The notes below the pieces were generated by a model. It was not told the DNA's origin and ran no database searches. It saw only the letters and a list, made by a program, of their open reading frames with translations. From Paenibacillus sp. P25 (GTDB taxonomy: Bacteria > Bacillota > Bacilli > Paenibacillales > NBRC-103111), in contig CP085629.1 in the NCBI GenBank assembly GCA_024704175.1, positions 2,790,001-2,854,000 on the forward strand: a stretch of DNA of 64,000 nucleotides. Reading direction: 5' to 3'. Numbering within the stretch: position 1 is the first letter of the stretch; each line of letters opens with the position of its first letter. The position numbers were made by a program, and so were the translations under genes. Positions 48,887 through 59,215 of this stretch are shown in pieces.

Positions 48887-50479
48887 CTACAGCAGGCGAT
48901 ACCGGTTCCGCGCCGAGCTTCGGATAGCCGCCTCCCCGGCTCCTTCTTCCGACTCAGGCTTCACCGGCATGAAGCCTGCGCGGTCCAGCAGTTCATAGAG
49001 CGGCTTTATCGCTTCAGGGGAAATAAGAAAATCTTGATCCCCGACGGGTTCCCCCAAATAGCCGGAAGCGCCCGGCAGTTTTGCGATGCTTCGCGCGGTT
49101 TCCGCATCCGCACAGCGCAGCAGTGTGACCTGACGGAACGCCGTTTGCCCGAACGGCCTGGTCCACTGCTGGAGCGCCAGGCTAACGTTATCGGGTATAC
49201 CGTACATAGCGTGGGAGGTTAAAAAGCTTTCCAGCTCCCCGGCGGTCCGTCCATTCTCCAGCGCCCGTCTGACGCTGTCCTTGGAGAGCTTGTAAATGCT
49301 GACGGTATCGCGGGAGAGCGGGTCGGCCAGGCAGGCCAGCTCCCAGCATACGGCCATGGGAACATCCGGCGGAACCAGGATTTCGAAATCGGGCTGCACG
49401 ATGATTCCCCCGGGCTCCTCCTCCCCGGACTCTCCTCCTTCTATGGCCAATCGCCATACATACCGGCCTTCCGCTTCTTGATCCACCCAGCCCAGCGCCG
49501 CCAGCGGGTTCAGCCACTGCGTTTGCAGCCGCCTTTCGACGGATTCTTGATCTTCATGATCAACAGCATGCGGCAGCAATGCGGCCTCCTGCAGTCTTTG
49601 AAGCAGCTCGGCGGCCGTACTCCCTTCCTGCAGGCTGCAGCGCTCCATCAAGATAACCGCATGCTGAAGCCAAGGCTCGGAGGGGAGCATGAGACTTCTC
49701 CAAACGGAATAAAGAATCCGGCTCTGGTCTTCCCGCGGCGGCTTCAGCCACCGGCTGAGCGCATCCGTCCGGATTTGCCATTCCTCCTGTCCGGGTACGA
49801 GCAGCTCGAGCCGCAGCAGCAGGTCGAGAACGACGGCCAGCTTCAAAGGGTAAACATCGGCATAAGCAAACTTGACCGGCAGACCCGTCAGCAGACTTTC
49901 ATCGATTCGGATGCCGCTTGTCAGCTTCTGGATATGCTTCTTGTGCAGGGTACCGTTTTTGGTCAGCTTCAGACCGTGATTCGCCGCATAAACCAGAGCA
50001 TGAAACAATTCTCCGGCCAAATCCGTTTCGGCGCGATATACAGGCTCGTCCGCTCCCGCTTTCCGCGGTAACGGACCGACCGTAAGCTCGGGGAACAGCA
50101 ACCGCCGCCATATGGCCAGCCCGTCCACCGGGAGCAGGAAGATTTGTTCACCCCAAGACTTGCGAAACGCGAATACGATGCCTAGCTTTAGGAGACCGGC
50201 AAGCCCGATTCGCGTCTCGGCTCCGGACATATGGTGCTGCGTCCATTTTTCCAGCTTCGCTTCGTCGAACGGCTCGCAGCCGATATGCCGAATCAGAATG
50301 GAAAGCACGTTCCTCTCGGCTCGGCCCATCCGATTGTAGACGGTTTCCATGACCGCCGGGTCGCCCAGCAGCTGTTCCAACCGCTCGCCTTTCGCCAGCC
50401 AAGCGGCGTAAGCCTCCCCGGACTCCAGCCGTCGTCTCAAGCTTTCAGGCATTCTTGCCATGAAATCCGCAATCTTCAT
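48887..50479 (-). CDS. Helicase-associated protein (Helicase_C_3 / XPB-Ssl2 N-terminal-like domain)
   Basis: Intact at about 530 residues. Mostly helical repeats (AERNVLSILIRHIGCEPFDE, LLKLGIVFAFRKSWGEQIFL) precede a C-terminal block IIVQPDFEILVPPDVPMAVC then WELACLADPLS and a DSVRRALENGRTAGELESFL helix. This is typical of the XPB/Ssl2-N-like domain found in partners of bacterial XPB helicases. The ATG at 50479 overlaps the corrected helicase stop. A longer in-frame reading to 50806 is an artefact. It probably modulates or targets the helicase. Confidence 0.8.
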   Translation of the reverse strand: MKIADFMARMPESLRRRLESGEAYAAWLAKGERLEQLLGDPAVMETVYNRMGRAERNVLSILIRHIGCEPFDEAKLEKWTQHHMSGAETRIGLAGLLKLGIVFAFRKSWGEQIFLLPVDGLAIWRRLLFPELTVGPLPRKAGADEPVYRAETDLAGELFHALVYAANHGLKLTKNGTLHKKHIQKLTSGIRIDESLLTGLPVKFAYADVYPLKLAVVLDLLLRLELLVPGQEEWQIRTDALSRWLKPPREDQSRILYSVWRSLMLPSEPWLQHAVILMERCSLQEGSTAAELLQRLQEAALLPHAVDHEDQESVERRLQTQWLNPLAALGWVDQEAEGRYVWRLAIEGGESGEEEPGGIIVQPDFEILVPPDVPMAVCWELACLADPLSRDTVSIYKLSKDSVRRALENGRTAGELESFLTSHAMYGIPDNVSLALQQWTRPFGQTAFRQVTLLRCADAETARSIAKLPGASGYLGEPVGDQDFLISPEAIKPLYELLDRAGFMPVKPESEEGAGEAAIRSSARNRYRLL

Positions 50480-52213
50480 GAGGTCACCACCCTTTCTTCG
50501 GCCGCCCGGGCCGCCCAAAGCTGCTGCGCTTCCCGGTATTCCGTACTCCGGCACCGCTTCAATCCGGTAACTGTAGCCTTGTTCGATCAAGAAAAGCTGG
50601 CGGTTCAAAGCAAATTCCTGTTCTTTGGTTTCCTCCGAGACAATCGTGTAGAAGTAAGCCTTATTATCTCCGGATTTGGGACGGAGGATGCGGCCGAGCC
50701 GCTGGGCTTCCTCCTGCCGTGACCCGAAGCTTCCGGATACTTGAACGGCCACGGCCGCATCCGGCAGATCGACGGCGAAATTGGCTACTTTGGAAACGAT
50801 CAGCACGCGGATATCCCCTTGCGGAATCCGTCGTATAACGTCTCACGTTTATTTAGCGGCATTTCTCCGGTAATGATGGGCGCTCCTGTTGCTTCTGCGA
50901 TGTGATGCAGCTGCTCGAGGTACTGCCCGATGATGAGAATGGGATCGGAGGCATGCGCTTCCATCAGCTTCTCTACTACGCCCAGCTTGGCCGGATTCAT
51001 GCTCGCCAGCTTCATCTTTTCCCTTTCCCCGGCGGCCCGGTACTGCTCCATATCCCCCTCGCTCATCCCGACACGCAGTTCGACGCATTCCACGGAAGCA
51101 ATCCAGCCGTCCTGCTCCAGCTCCTTCCAGGGCATTTCGTACCGCTTGGGTCCGACAAGGGAGAACACGTCCTCCTCTCTTCCGTCCTCCCGGACCAAGG
51201 TCGCCGTCAAACCGAGCCGGCGGGTTGCCTGAATATCGGCCGTCACCCGGAATACCGGCGCCGGAAGCAGATGAACCTCGTCATAGACAATCAGCCCCCA
51301 ATCGCGTTTGTTGAACAAATCCATATGGACAAAAGGCTCCTGCTTCGATTTGCGGTAGGTAAGCATTTGATACGTCGCAATCGTCACCGGCCGCACTTCC
51401 TTCTGATCCCCGTATATTCCCCGACCATGTCTTCGGCCAGTTCCGTTTTGTCGAGAATTTCCCGCTTCCACTGACGGACTGAGGTGCTGCTGCTGGTCAG
51501 GATGAGGGTCGCGCAGTTCAGCTTGCCCATGGCGGCTATGCCGATCACCGTTTTGCCCGCACCGCAAGGCAGCACCAGAACCCCCGCGCCGCCTTGAAGG
51601 CTCCCCTCACGGTAAAAGGAGTCCACCGCCGAACGCTGATAATCGCGGAGCTCGAATGCGCCCGTACGTTCGGATGTTTTCCTCAATTGAATCGGGAGCG
51701 ATTCGCCGCGGCTGTATCCGGCAAGGTCTTCCACGGGGTAGCCCAGCTTAATCAGCTCCTGCTTGAGCAGTCCCCGGTATTGGGGGAAAAACGGAGCGTC
51801 TGCGCATCCACTTGACATAATCCGTAGGAGCGGAGCGATTTAAAGGAGAACATTTCCTTGATTACTTCCACATTGTCGGAAATCAGCAGCAAGTCTTCGC
51901 CGAGCCGCTCCATCCGGACAAGCCCGTAGCGTTCCACGAACCGGAAAATGTCCTGCTTGACGGCCAGCGGCAGTCCGAATTTGCTCCAGCGGTCCAGGAA
52001 CGAAGTGATTTCTTCGGCTGTCAGGCCGGCGGCCGCCGCATTCCACAGCGATAAGGAGGACATGCGGTACGTATGGATATTCTCCGGGGTTTTCACCAGA
52101 TCGGCAAAGCGGGCAAGCCCCGATCGCACCTCTTCGAAGCTGGGGTGGCGCACCTCCAGCAGGATGCAAAAATCATTTTGCACGACCAGAGGCCGGTCTT
52201 TGAAATAACGCAT
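50476..52213 (-). CDS. XPB/ERCC3-type DNA repair helicase (four frameshifts)
   Basis: This is a superfamily 2 3'-5' helicase of about 575 residues. The N-terminal damage-recognition-like region starts MRYFKDRPLVVQNDFCILLE. The core has Q-region FELRDYQRSAVDSFY, Walker A LPCGAGKTVIGIAAM, the DEVH box (IVYDEVHLLP), LGLTATLVREDGRE, ILIIGQYLEQLHHIA, VSKVANFAVDLPDA and the arginine finger EEAQRLGRILRPKSGD. Shifts lie near 51785, 51415, 50822 and 50535. The corrected C-terminus AQQLWAARAAEERVVTS ends in a TGA overlapping the next gene. GGGAGG precedes the start. Confidence 0.9.
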
Positions 52214-52284
52214 TCCGTTTCCTCCCAACTTTGTCATCTACTTGTAGTATGAGGGGAACGGCCGGGAATTAAACATGATGCCAT

Positions 52285-52314
52285 TTTACAAAACCGCTTC
52301 CCAGCTCATACAAT
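52285..52314 (+). promoter_or_regulatory. Predicted promoter of the nuclease gene
   Basis: TTTACA (52285-52290) and TACAAT (52309-52314) are separated by 18 bases, 65 bases before the start codon. Confidence 0.6.
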
Positions 52315-52378
52315 ATAGAATGAAGTTCGGCGGGGCTTCCCCCGAAGCAAGGTTGTATAAAGAGAGGAACGGGATCGG

Positions 52379-52930
52379 ATGGGTTGGAACAAGTTTTCTT
52401 TCATCGCGGCGGGTTTACTTGCGGCATCGCTCCTGCTTGGAGGCTGCGGGCGGCTCCGCCCAGGAGGCGGGGAGCGCTTTTACGCAAGACATTCTGAAGT
52501 CGTATCCGGAGCTGAAGGACCATAAGCCTACCGTTACGGTTGTGAAACGGGTGGTTGACGGCGACACCTTTGAAACGAAGGAAGGGGATAAAGTGCGCCT
52601 GATCGGCGTCAACACCCCGGAGACGGTGAAGCCGAACAGTCCGGTGGAGAAATACGGCAAGGAAGCAAGTAATTTTACAAAATCCAAGCTCACGGGAAAG
52701 AAAGTGATTCTGTATGCCGATGCGGGGACAAGGATAAATACGGAAGGCTGCTTCGCTACGTATTCATTGAAGGGGATCCGGTCATGTTCAATGAAGTGCT
52801 GGTCCGCGAAGGCTATGCCAACACGATGACGATTCAGCCGAACGTGCTGTTCCAGAAAAAATTCCTTCAGCTCGAGCGCGAAGCGAGGAATAAGAAGAAA
52901 GGCCTATGGGCCGACGATGCGGGCAAGTAA
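52379..52930 (+). CDS. Thermonuclease-family (SNase) lipoprotein (two frameshifts)
   Basis: This is an exported Ca-dependent nuclease of the staphylococcal nuclease fold, about 183 residues. The lipoprotein signal is IAAGLLAASLLLGGC with the lipobox cysteine at about residue 23. Catalytic motifs are KRVVDGDTFETKEGDKVRLI then GVNTPE (Arg and Glu), KYGKEASNFTKSKL and, after a shift, GRLLRYVFIEGDPVMFNEVL, which has the second catalytic arginine. The end is KKKGLWADDAGK. Shifts lie near 52460 and 52730. GAGAGG precedes the ATG. Confidence 0.88.
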
Positions 52931-52938
52931 TGTCCATA

Positions 52939-52974
52939 AAAAAGAGAGGTCCGGTTCGCCCGGCCTCTCTTTCG
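52939..52974. terminator. Terminator between the nuclease and oxidoreductase genes
   Basis: AAAGAGAGGTCCGG pairs with CCGGCCTCTCTTT around TTCGCC. It lies between convergent genes and has A and T tracts on both sides, so it is probably bidirectional. Confidence 0.82.
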
Positions 52975-52987
52975 CTATGCCTGCGGA

Positions 52988-54155
52988 TTAATGCGTTCCG
53001 CTGACGTCCATATGCTGGAGTTCTTTTGTTTCTTTCTTATGTGTGGAATTTTGGATGCGCTCCTGCAGCTTCTCGTAATACAAATCCTCATCGATCGGCA
53101 GATCGACCCAGTTATCGGTCCAAGCGGACAGATGCATGGCATTGGACAGCGTCAGGCCCTTGATCCCTTCCTCACCCGGCGCCAGGAGAGGCGTGCCTTT
53201 GAGGATGTGGTCCACGAAGTTTTGCGTAATCACTTTATGCTGGGAGCCGTCCGACTTGGATACGGGAATTTCGCATTTCCAGCATTCCGGCGCACCGAAG
53301 CCGCCCTTCCACTCGCGGTTGAACTGAGGCTCCGGCACACGCAAGCGCCAGAAGGTCAGCTTGCCATCCTCGATGACGATCTTGCCGTTGTCTCCCGTCA
53401 CTTCATAGCGGTTCGTTCCCGGCGCTTCGCCCGTCGTTGTGACGAACAAGCCGGTAGGCCCCGTTCTCGTATTCCACATAAGCGGTTACGTCGTCCTCCA
53501 CTTCAATGTTGCGATATTTCCCGAAATGGCAAAACGCGCGGACCCGCTTCGGCATCATATCGATCGTCCACTGCCACAAGTCCAGCTGGTGCGGGTCCTG
53601 ATTCAGCAGCACGCCGCCGCCTTCACCGGCCCAGGTTGCGCGCCAGCCGCCGGAATCATAGTAGCTTTGGGAGCGGTACCAGTTGGTAATAATCCAGTTG
53701 GTCCGGCGGATTTCGCCCAGTTCACCGGAAGTGACCAAATCCCTCAGCTTCTGATAAAGCGCGTTGGAACGCTGGTTGTACATAATTCCGAAGGCTTTGC
53801 CCGAGGCGACCGCGGCTTCGTTCATTTCGCGCACCTGCTTCGTATAAACGCCTGCCGGCTTCTCCACCAAAACATGGTAGCCCTCTGCAAACGCTTGAAT
53901 CGCCACCGTCGGATGATCGTAATGCGGCGTACAAATCAATACGGCGTCGAACGCCCGCGAGGCGAAGAAATCATTCAGATTATCAAATAATGAATAACGG
54001 TCGCCGTAATGCTCACGAACCCAATCCAGTCTTGCCGGATCAATGTCCACAATCGCGGTCAGTTGTCCGCCCTTTACTTCATTGTTGTTTAAATAATTCA
54101 AGTGGCCTTTGCCCATATTGCCGACGCCGACAATACCGATTCGCACCTTATCCAT
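52988..54155 (-). CDS. Gfo/Idh/MocA-family oxidoreductase (one frameshift)
   Basis: This is an NAD(P)-dependent sugar or inositol dehydrogenase-like protein of about 388 residues. The Rossmann domain is MDKVRIGIVGVGNMGKGHLN then IVDIDPARLDWV. Family motifs are CTPHYDHPTVAIQAF, YHVLVEKPAGVYTKQVREM (the EKP motif) and EGGGVLLNQDPHQLDLWQW (the catalytic His region). A shift near 53460 separates the last 155 residues. The substrate is not predictable. It is followed by a terminator and stands alone. Confidence 0.87.
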
Positions 54156-54253
54156 TCCTGATTCCCCTGCCTTCTCAATGGATTTCTTATCCAGCATGTA
54201 AGCATTTTCTTTCAACAACCTCATTATACTATGCACACGTGAACATGACAACG

Positions 54254-54286
54254 AAAAAAATGCCTTCCCGAAAAAATCAGGAAGGC
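54254..54286 (-). terminator. Terminator after the CBS-domain gene
   Basis: Minus-strand GCCTTCC and GGAAGGC pair around an 11-base T-rich loop and are followed by AT7CG. Confidence 0.8.
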
Positions 54287-54301
54287 GGTGACGGCGACCG
54301 G

Positions 54302-54736
54302 TTAAACAGGCTGTTTGTCCTTTTCGGAAATTTGGCTAAGCGCCTCGCCGGCTTCGTCCTCGAACTTATCGCGGACCGCCAGGTCGCCGATGGATACGAT
54401 CCCTACCAAATCCCCGTTCTCCACGACCGGAAGACGACGGATTTGTTCCTTGGCCATCAGCCTGGCCGCCTCATCGACCGTCGTTTCCGGAGGAACGGAA
54501 ACCACTCGATCGGTCATTACTTCTTTAATCGACGCGGAACCTTCCCGCTTATCCGCATAGCCCCGGATCACCAGGTCGCGGTCGGTCAGTACGCCGATCA
54601 GCTTCTTGCCGTCCACGACCGGGATAAAGCCCGTGTCTTCGTTCTTCATTTTTACAGCGGCTTCATAGACGTTATCCTTCAGCGTCACGGTTTGACAATC
54701 CGTCGTCATGATCTCGCGCAGCGTTCTTGTGCTCAC
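54302..54736 (-). CDS. Two-CBS-domain protein
   Basis: Two tandem CBS domains in 144 residues: LREIMTTDCQTVTLKDNVYE to about residue 62 and IKEVMTDRVVSVPPETTVDE to about 130. Both contain the D-R/G-D-L type end (GVLTDRDLVIRG, GIVSIGDLAVRD) that binds adenosyl ligands. The GTG at 54736 is the start, with CGGGAGGG eight bases upstream. The sequence reads in frame from the M20 gene, but the ribosome binding site shows it is separate. The ligand is unknown. Confidence 0.87.
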   Translation of the reverse strand: MSTRTLREIMTTDCQTVTLKDNVYEAAVKMKNEDTGFIPVVDGKKLIGVLTDRDLVIRGYADKREGSASIKEVMTDRVVSVPPETTVDEAARLMAKEQIRRLPVVENGDLVGIVSIGDLAVRDKFEDEAGEALSQISEKDKQPV

Positions 54737-54836
54737 GGCAAAATCCCTCCCGAAAGAAATTCGCAGCCGGGCGCTTTCGCCTGCTTGCTGCAGGATTAGA
54801 ATTTCCCTCTTCGTCTGTCCCCATGCCTGAGCGGAA

Positions 54837-56029
54837 TTAGTATTTACCGGGAACTTCGGGAGTTCATGTAGGTCGCCGGTCATCCGGAGAAACAGCTCTG
54901 CCGCGCCGCGCATGGCGGTTTCGTCAATATCGAAGCGGGGATGATGATGCGGGTGTACGATGCCTTGGCCCGCATTTCCTGCCCCCACGAACATGAAACA
55001 GCCCGGAACCTTTTCCAAATAATAGGCATAGTCCTCGCCGGCCATGATAAGCGGGGACACTCGGGCTCCTTCCTTTCCAAACACATCCGCGGCAACCCGG
55101 GCAAAGCGTTCGGCTTCTTCGGCATGATTGACGACCGGAGGATAGCCGAGCTTATAATCGATCCGGATATCGGCCCCGTACATCAGGCATGTATGCTCCG
55201 CGATCCGCTCGAGCTTCTCTTTGACCTGCTTCCGGAGTTCGGAGTTAAATGTTCTTACCGTACCTTTCAGAACAGCCGTCTCGGCAATGACGTTGAAGTT
55301 CGTGCCGCTGTGAATCGAGCCCACCGTGACAACGCACGGCTCTGTCGGATCGGTGCTGCGGCTGACGATGGACTGCAGATTGACCACGAGCTGGGAAGCG
55401 ATAAATACGCTGTCGACCGTTTCATGAGGCGACCCGCCGTGCCCTCCCCGTCCCTTGATTTCAATAATAAATTCATCGGCCGCGGCCATGATCGGGCCTG
55501 CTTTGCAATAAGCGGTTCCGGTATGGAAAGGGGTCCACAAATGAATGCCGTACACGACATCTACGCCTTCGAGCGCTCCGTCCGCGATCATCCCCAGCGC
55601 GCCGCCCGGGGTCGTCTCCTCGGCAGGCTGGAACAGAAAGACAACGGTTCCGTTCAGCTCCTCCCTGCGTTCGCTCAGCATTTTGGCTACTCCAAGCAGA
55701 GTCGAGGTGTGCGCATCGTGACCGCAGGCATGCATGACCCCGGGGACAGTCGATGCATATTCGCACGACTTCTCATCCTGGATCGGGAGCGCGTCCATAT
55801 CCGCTCTCAGCGCTACGACGGGGCCTCCCGGCTTGCCCGTGAGTCTGCCGACCACGCCGTGCCCGCCGACCTGCGTCCGTACTTCCAGTCCCCATTCTTT
55901 CAACTTCTCTGCAACAAAAGCGGCTGTCGCCGATTCGTGAAAAGAGAGCTCGGGATGACGGTGTAAATGCCTGCGCCAGGCTACCATTTCGGGAAAAACC
56001 GCATCCAGCGCTTCCTTTATATGCTTCAT
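54837..56029 (-). CDS. M20-family amidohydrolase (frameshift at the C-terminus)
   Basis: This is a zinc-dependent aminoacylase/amidohydrolase of the M20D type, about 397 residues, related to N-acyl-amino-acid and N-acetyl-diaminopimelate deacylases. Motifs are WRRHLHRHPELSFHE, LRADMDALPI, HACGHDAHTSTLLG, FQPAEETTPGGA, GRGGHGGSPHETVD (lid domain) and MAGEDYAYYLEKVPG. A one-base loss in the CCC near 54850 makes the frame run into the CBS gene; correction gives a stop after PKFPGKY at 54837. GGGAG precedes the ATG. Confidence 0.9.
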
Positions 56030-56303
56030 TCCTCCAGCTCCCTTCCTCCGTGGTATTGTTCTTCTGAAACCATTGTAACAAATTCAATATACCGTTTCAT
56101 CCGGGTGTCACAAGAATTTCATAACTTTGGCTGGAGCCCCGCCGCCCCTTTTGCAATAGGCTTGCACTACGCAGGGAAACATACTATCATGAGTAGAAGA
56201 TGTACATAGTATAAGGGAAACGGACGGTCATGCCCGGCGCAGCCGCTTTTTTCCTTCCAATGACTTGCGTATGACATGCGATATCGATTAGGAGGTCTTG
56301 CTT
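56030..56303. other. Intergenic region with a small inverted repeat
   Basis: A divergent upstream region for the M20 and YugN-like genes. ATACTAT (56181-56187) and ATAGTAT (56206-56212) form a 7-bp inverted repeat 18 bases apart, which may bind a regulator. Nothing else is recognised. Confidence 0.35.
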
Positions 56304-56651
56304 GTGATTATTGAGAACAACGGCGTGAAAGGGTTAAAAAGCGATCTCGCCCATTTGGACGATGTTATGGAACAGCTTGGATTCGTCCGTTGGCAGTGGG
56401 AATATTACCGCGCCACCTATGATTTGAAAATTGAAGATAAAGCGAACCGCGAAGATTACTTCCTGCGGATCAATACGCGTGTGGAAAGCGGCAAACTGGA
56501 ATCGCCGTACGCCGTGCTTTACATCGAAGACGTCTACATCGGCAGAGCAACATTCCCGCATGGTCTGGATTACCAATCCCCGATTCCGGATTCCATCATG
56601 AAAACCGCGAACGGCAAATTGGCCGAGCTTAAAGTCAAGCTGACGCAATAA
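56304..56651 (+). CDS. YugN-like family protein
   Basis: A small conserved Firmicutes protein of 115 residues. The pattern is MIIENNGVKGLKSDLAHLDD, GFVRWQWEYYRATYDLKIED, EDYFLRINTRVESGKLESP and YIEDVYIGRATFPHGLDYQS. The role is unknown. The GTG at 56304 is chosen because GGAGGT lies seven bases upstream; an in-frame TTG at 56298 abuts that signal. It is 12 bases from the ftsW/rodA-like gene and probably co-transcribed. Confidence 0.82.
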   Translation: MIIENNGVKGLKSDLAHLDDVMEQLGFVRWQWEYYRATYDLKIEDKANREDYFLRINTRVESGKLESPYAVLYIEDVYIGRATFPHGLDYQSPIPDSIMKTANGKLAELKVKLTQ

Positions 56652-56663
56652 CAGGAGACCCGG

Positions 56664-57829
56664 ATGACTCCAGCACGACGGGGAACGCCCGATTTCCTGC
56701 TGCTTTTTCTTACTTTTCTGTTGGTTTGTTTCGGGCTTGCCTTCGTCTTCAGCGCAGGCATGGCCTACAAAACCAATGATCCTGGATATCTGGCCATACG
56801 TCAAGGGATTTCCATTGCACTGGGGACTGTGGCCATGTTCTTCTGCATGAATGTGGACTACCGTAAGTTTCAGAAATGGGTGGCTCCTTTCCTCATTATG
56901 ACCGTACTGCTGCTGCTCGCGGTGCCGATCATCGGTAAAGACATGAACGGGGCCAAGAGCTGGATTCAGATCGGAAGCTTCAGTCTGCAGCCTACGGAGT
57001 TCGCCAAGCTTGCCATTATTCTTTATCTGGCGGCCATTATCAGCAAGAAGGGCGAACGGATTCGCGAGTTTCAAAAAGGGCTCCTTCCCCCTCTTCGTGG
57101 TAGGGTTTATCAGCGCCCTGATCATGCTTCAGCCCGACCTCGGATCCACGATGATCCTGATTCTCACGGCGGTCCTGGTGATCATGGTAGGCGGGGCGAA
57201 CTTAAAGCACTTGTTGGTTCTGGGCAGCATCGGAGCGGCTTTGATCGGGATGGTGACCGCCGTCTATATTATCAAGAACAACGGAACCTACAACTACAGA
57301 ATCGCCCGCTTCACCAGCTTCATGGATCCTTGGAACGATCCGGAAAAATCGGGGTTTCATCTTGTGCAATCGCTTTACGCTTTCGGCCACGGCGGATTTA
57401 TGGGTGCGGGATTCGGACAAAGCATCCAGAAGCTCCATTACCTGCCGGAAGCGCATAATGACTTTATTTTCTCCATTATCGGGGAAGAGCTTGGTTTCGT
57501 CGGAGCTTCGCTGTTCCTTCTGGTTTATCTCGCCTTCATTTGGCGCGGTCTGATCGTAGCTCTGCGGTGCACGGAGATGTTCGGGACCTTAACGGGTGTC
57601 GGAATCGTCGGATGGATCGGAATCCAGGCTTTCATCAATATCGGCGGGGTAACGGCCAGCATCCCGCTAACCGGGGTGACAGTCGCCGCTGATCAGCTAC
57701 GGCGGTTCATCTATCATGATTACGCTGATGAGCATAGGGATCCTTCTCAGTATATCAAGAGAGTATAACAAACCCGACAAGAAAAACTCCGAGCGGAGCC
57801 CTTCAAGGCGACCGGACCTATACCGTTAA
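56664..57829 (+). CDS. FtsW/RodA/SpoVE-family SEDS protein (two frameshifts)
   Basis: SEDS proteins polymerise peptidoglycan with a partner penicillin-binding protein. About 388 residues and roughly ten membrane segments are seen. Motifs are FGLAFVFSAGMAYKTNDPGY, SWIQIGSFSLQPTEFAKLAI, DLGSTMILILTAVLVIMVGG, YQVxQ-like HLVQSLYAFGHGGFMGAGFG, LPEAHNDFIFSIIGEELGFV and, after a shift, LPLISYGGSS. Shifts lie near 57085 and 57690; the second also moves the true stop to 57829. Whether it is FtsW, SpoVE or a paralogue cannot be told. Confidence 0.88.
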
Positions 57830-57836
57830 AGAAAAC

Positions 57837-57867
57837 AAGAAGAGAGCCTGACTGGGGCTCTCTTCTT
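57837..57867. terminator. Bidirectional terminator with a perfect 12-bp stem
   Basis: AAGAAGAGAGCC pairs exactly with GGCTCTCTTCTT around TGACTGG. It is placed between the convergent SEDS and Asp23 genes. Confidence 0.88.
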
Positions 57868-57881
57868 ATATGCGTATCCTG

Positions 57882-58274
57882 TTATTTCACACGGTTCGGT
57901 TCTTCGGTAATGACCGTGGCGGCTTCTTCCTCGCGGAAAGCGACGCCCTCCACCTTGACATTCACTTCCACAACAGTGAGTCCCGTCATATTCTCAACCG
58001 CATCCCGCACATTCTCCTGGAGATCGCGGCAGACTTCCTGGATTTTGCTTCCATAGTTTACAATGACCCTGAGATCAATGGCGGCTTCCACCTGACCTAC
58101 CTCGACCGTAACGCCCCTCTGTACGTTTTTTCCGCTCAGGCGCTTGGCGAGCCCTTCCGAAATACCTCCCGACATGGCGGCGATCCCCGGAGTCTCCAGT
58201 GCAGCCAATCCTGCAATAGTTGCTACGACATCATCTGAAATGCGGATAAGACCTGTTTGTACTTCTTCGCTCAT
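57882..58274 (-). CDS. Asp23/Gls24 family protein (YqhY-type)
   Basis: An envelope-stress or acetyl-CoA-carboxylase-associated family protein, intact at 130 residues. The pattern is GLIRISDDVVATIAGLAALE then TPGIAAMSGGISEGLAKRLS, GVTVEVGQVEAAIDLRVIVN and LTVVEVNVKVEGVAF. AAGGAG precedes the ATG at 58274. It is monocistronic by context and paralogous to yloU at 17421-17780. Confidence 0.88.
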   Translation of the reverse strand: MSEEVQTGLIRISDDVVATIAGLAALETPGIAAMSGGISEGLAKRLSGKNVQRGVTVEVGQVEAAIDLRVIVNYGSKIQEVCRDLQENVRDAVENMTGLTVVEVNVKVEGVAFREEEAATVITEEPNRVK

Positions 58275-58371
58275 GAGGATCACTCCTTCAAGGAATATAG
58301 CTCTATTGTAATAACTTCCAATACGGAAAGCAACTAAACGGCTCCTGCCGCCGCCGGCCTGTCGCGGGGAA

Positions 58372-59157
58372 TTAAATCGCCTTCACGGCCCCGCCGTCCA
58401 AGTAAAAGACCGACCCCGTCATGTAGCTGTTGACGGGAGACAGCAGGAACGCCGCCACAGCCGCAAGCTCGTCCGGCTGGCCGTATCGACCCAGCGGAAT
58501 GTCCTGTACCATCCTCCGGCGGACTTCCTCTACGCTGATGTCTTCCCTTGCCGCATTGGCCGTATCCAGCTCGGTAATCCGATCGGTTTCGATCCTGCCG
58601 GGACAGAGGGTATTGAGCAGGATGCCGTCCGGGCCCCACTCGACGGATAAGGTTTTCATCAGGCCTACAAGGCCCGTCCTCAGTGTATTGGACAGCACGA
58701 GGCCGGGGATGGGCATTTTGACCGAAGAAGAAGCCACCGTCACGATCCGCCCGCCGTTATTCTTCATGAGCGGATGAAAGCCTCTCGCCAGCCTGACCAC
58801 ACTCATCAGATTAAGCTGTACGGCCTGCTGCCAAACCTCTTCGTCCAGCGACAGAAAGTCGCCGCTCGGCGGGCCGCCTGCGTTACAGACCAAAGCATCC
58901 AACGTACCGAACCGGTCAGAGGCCTGCTGAACCAGCCAGCCGATCTGCTCCGCACTGCTCAGATCGACTGCCATCCCGGCGGCTTTAATACCATAGCGGG
59001 ACTGAAGCTGTCCGGCCACATCACACACCGCCTGCTCGTCGCGGCTGCAGAGCAGCAAATTGGCCCCTTCCGCCGCAAGCTGTTCCGCTATCGCCTTTCC
59101 CAGCCCTTTGCTGGAAGCCGTAACTACCGCGTTCTTGCCTTTTAACTTCAAGTCCAT
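58372..59157 (-). CDS. Atypical short-chain dehydrogenase/reductase
   Basis: A Rossmann-fold oxidoreductase of 261 residues. The cofactor motif TASSKGLGKAIAEQLA, NNAG-like LVCNAGGPPSGDF and a C-terminal SYMTGSVFYLDGGAVKAI are clear. The usual catalytic YxxxK is missing: after the active-site serine region (VTVASSSVKMPIPG) the sequence reads LVLSNTLRTG. A known SDR subgroup has this S-N-x-x-R pattern, so it is probably natural rather than damage. AAGGAGCG precedes the ATG. The substrate is unknown. Confidence 0.83.
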   Translation of the reverse strand: MDLKLKGKNAVVTASSKGLGKAIAEQLAAEGANLLLCSRDEQAVCDVAGQLQSRYGIKAAGMAVDLSSAEQIGWLVQQASDRFGTLDALVCNAGGPPSGDFLSLDEEVWQQAVQLNLMSVVRLARGFHPLMKNNGGRIVTVASSSVKMPIPGLVLSNTLRTGLVGLMKTLSVEWGPDGILLNTLCPGRIETDRITELDTANAAREDISVEEVRRRMVQDIPLGRYGQPDELAAVAAFLLSPVNSYMTGSVFYLDGGAVKAI

Positions 59158-59215
59158 TCTTATCGCTCCTTGTCTCAATCGTTTTCTTCCATCATACCCC
59201 AAGGAGCGCTTCATT

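Noticed and set aside
48887..50806. A single frame joining the helicase C-terminus to the helicase-associated protein
   Set aside because: A shift near 50535 restores a helicase stop overlapping the ATG at 50479, the usual coupled arrangement.
54302..56029. A 575-residue M20 amidohydrolase-CBS fusion read as one open frame
   Set aside because: A one-base correction near 54850 gives a normal M20 stop, and the CBS part has its own GTG with GGGAGGG upstream. The fusion is most likely an indel artefact.
58372..59157. Loss of the catalytic YxxxK in the short-chain dehydrogenase as damage
   Set aside because: The replacing S-N-x-x-R pattern is known to me from a natural SDR subgroup, and the rest of the gene is intact.
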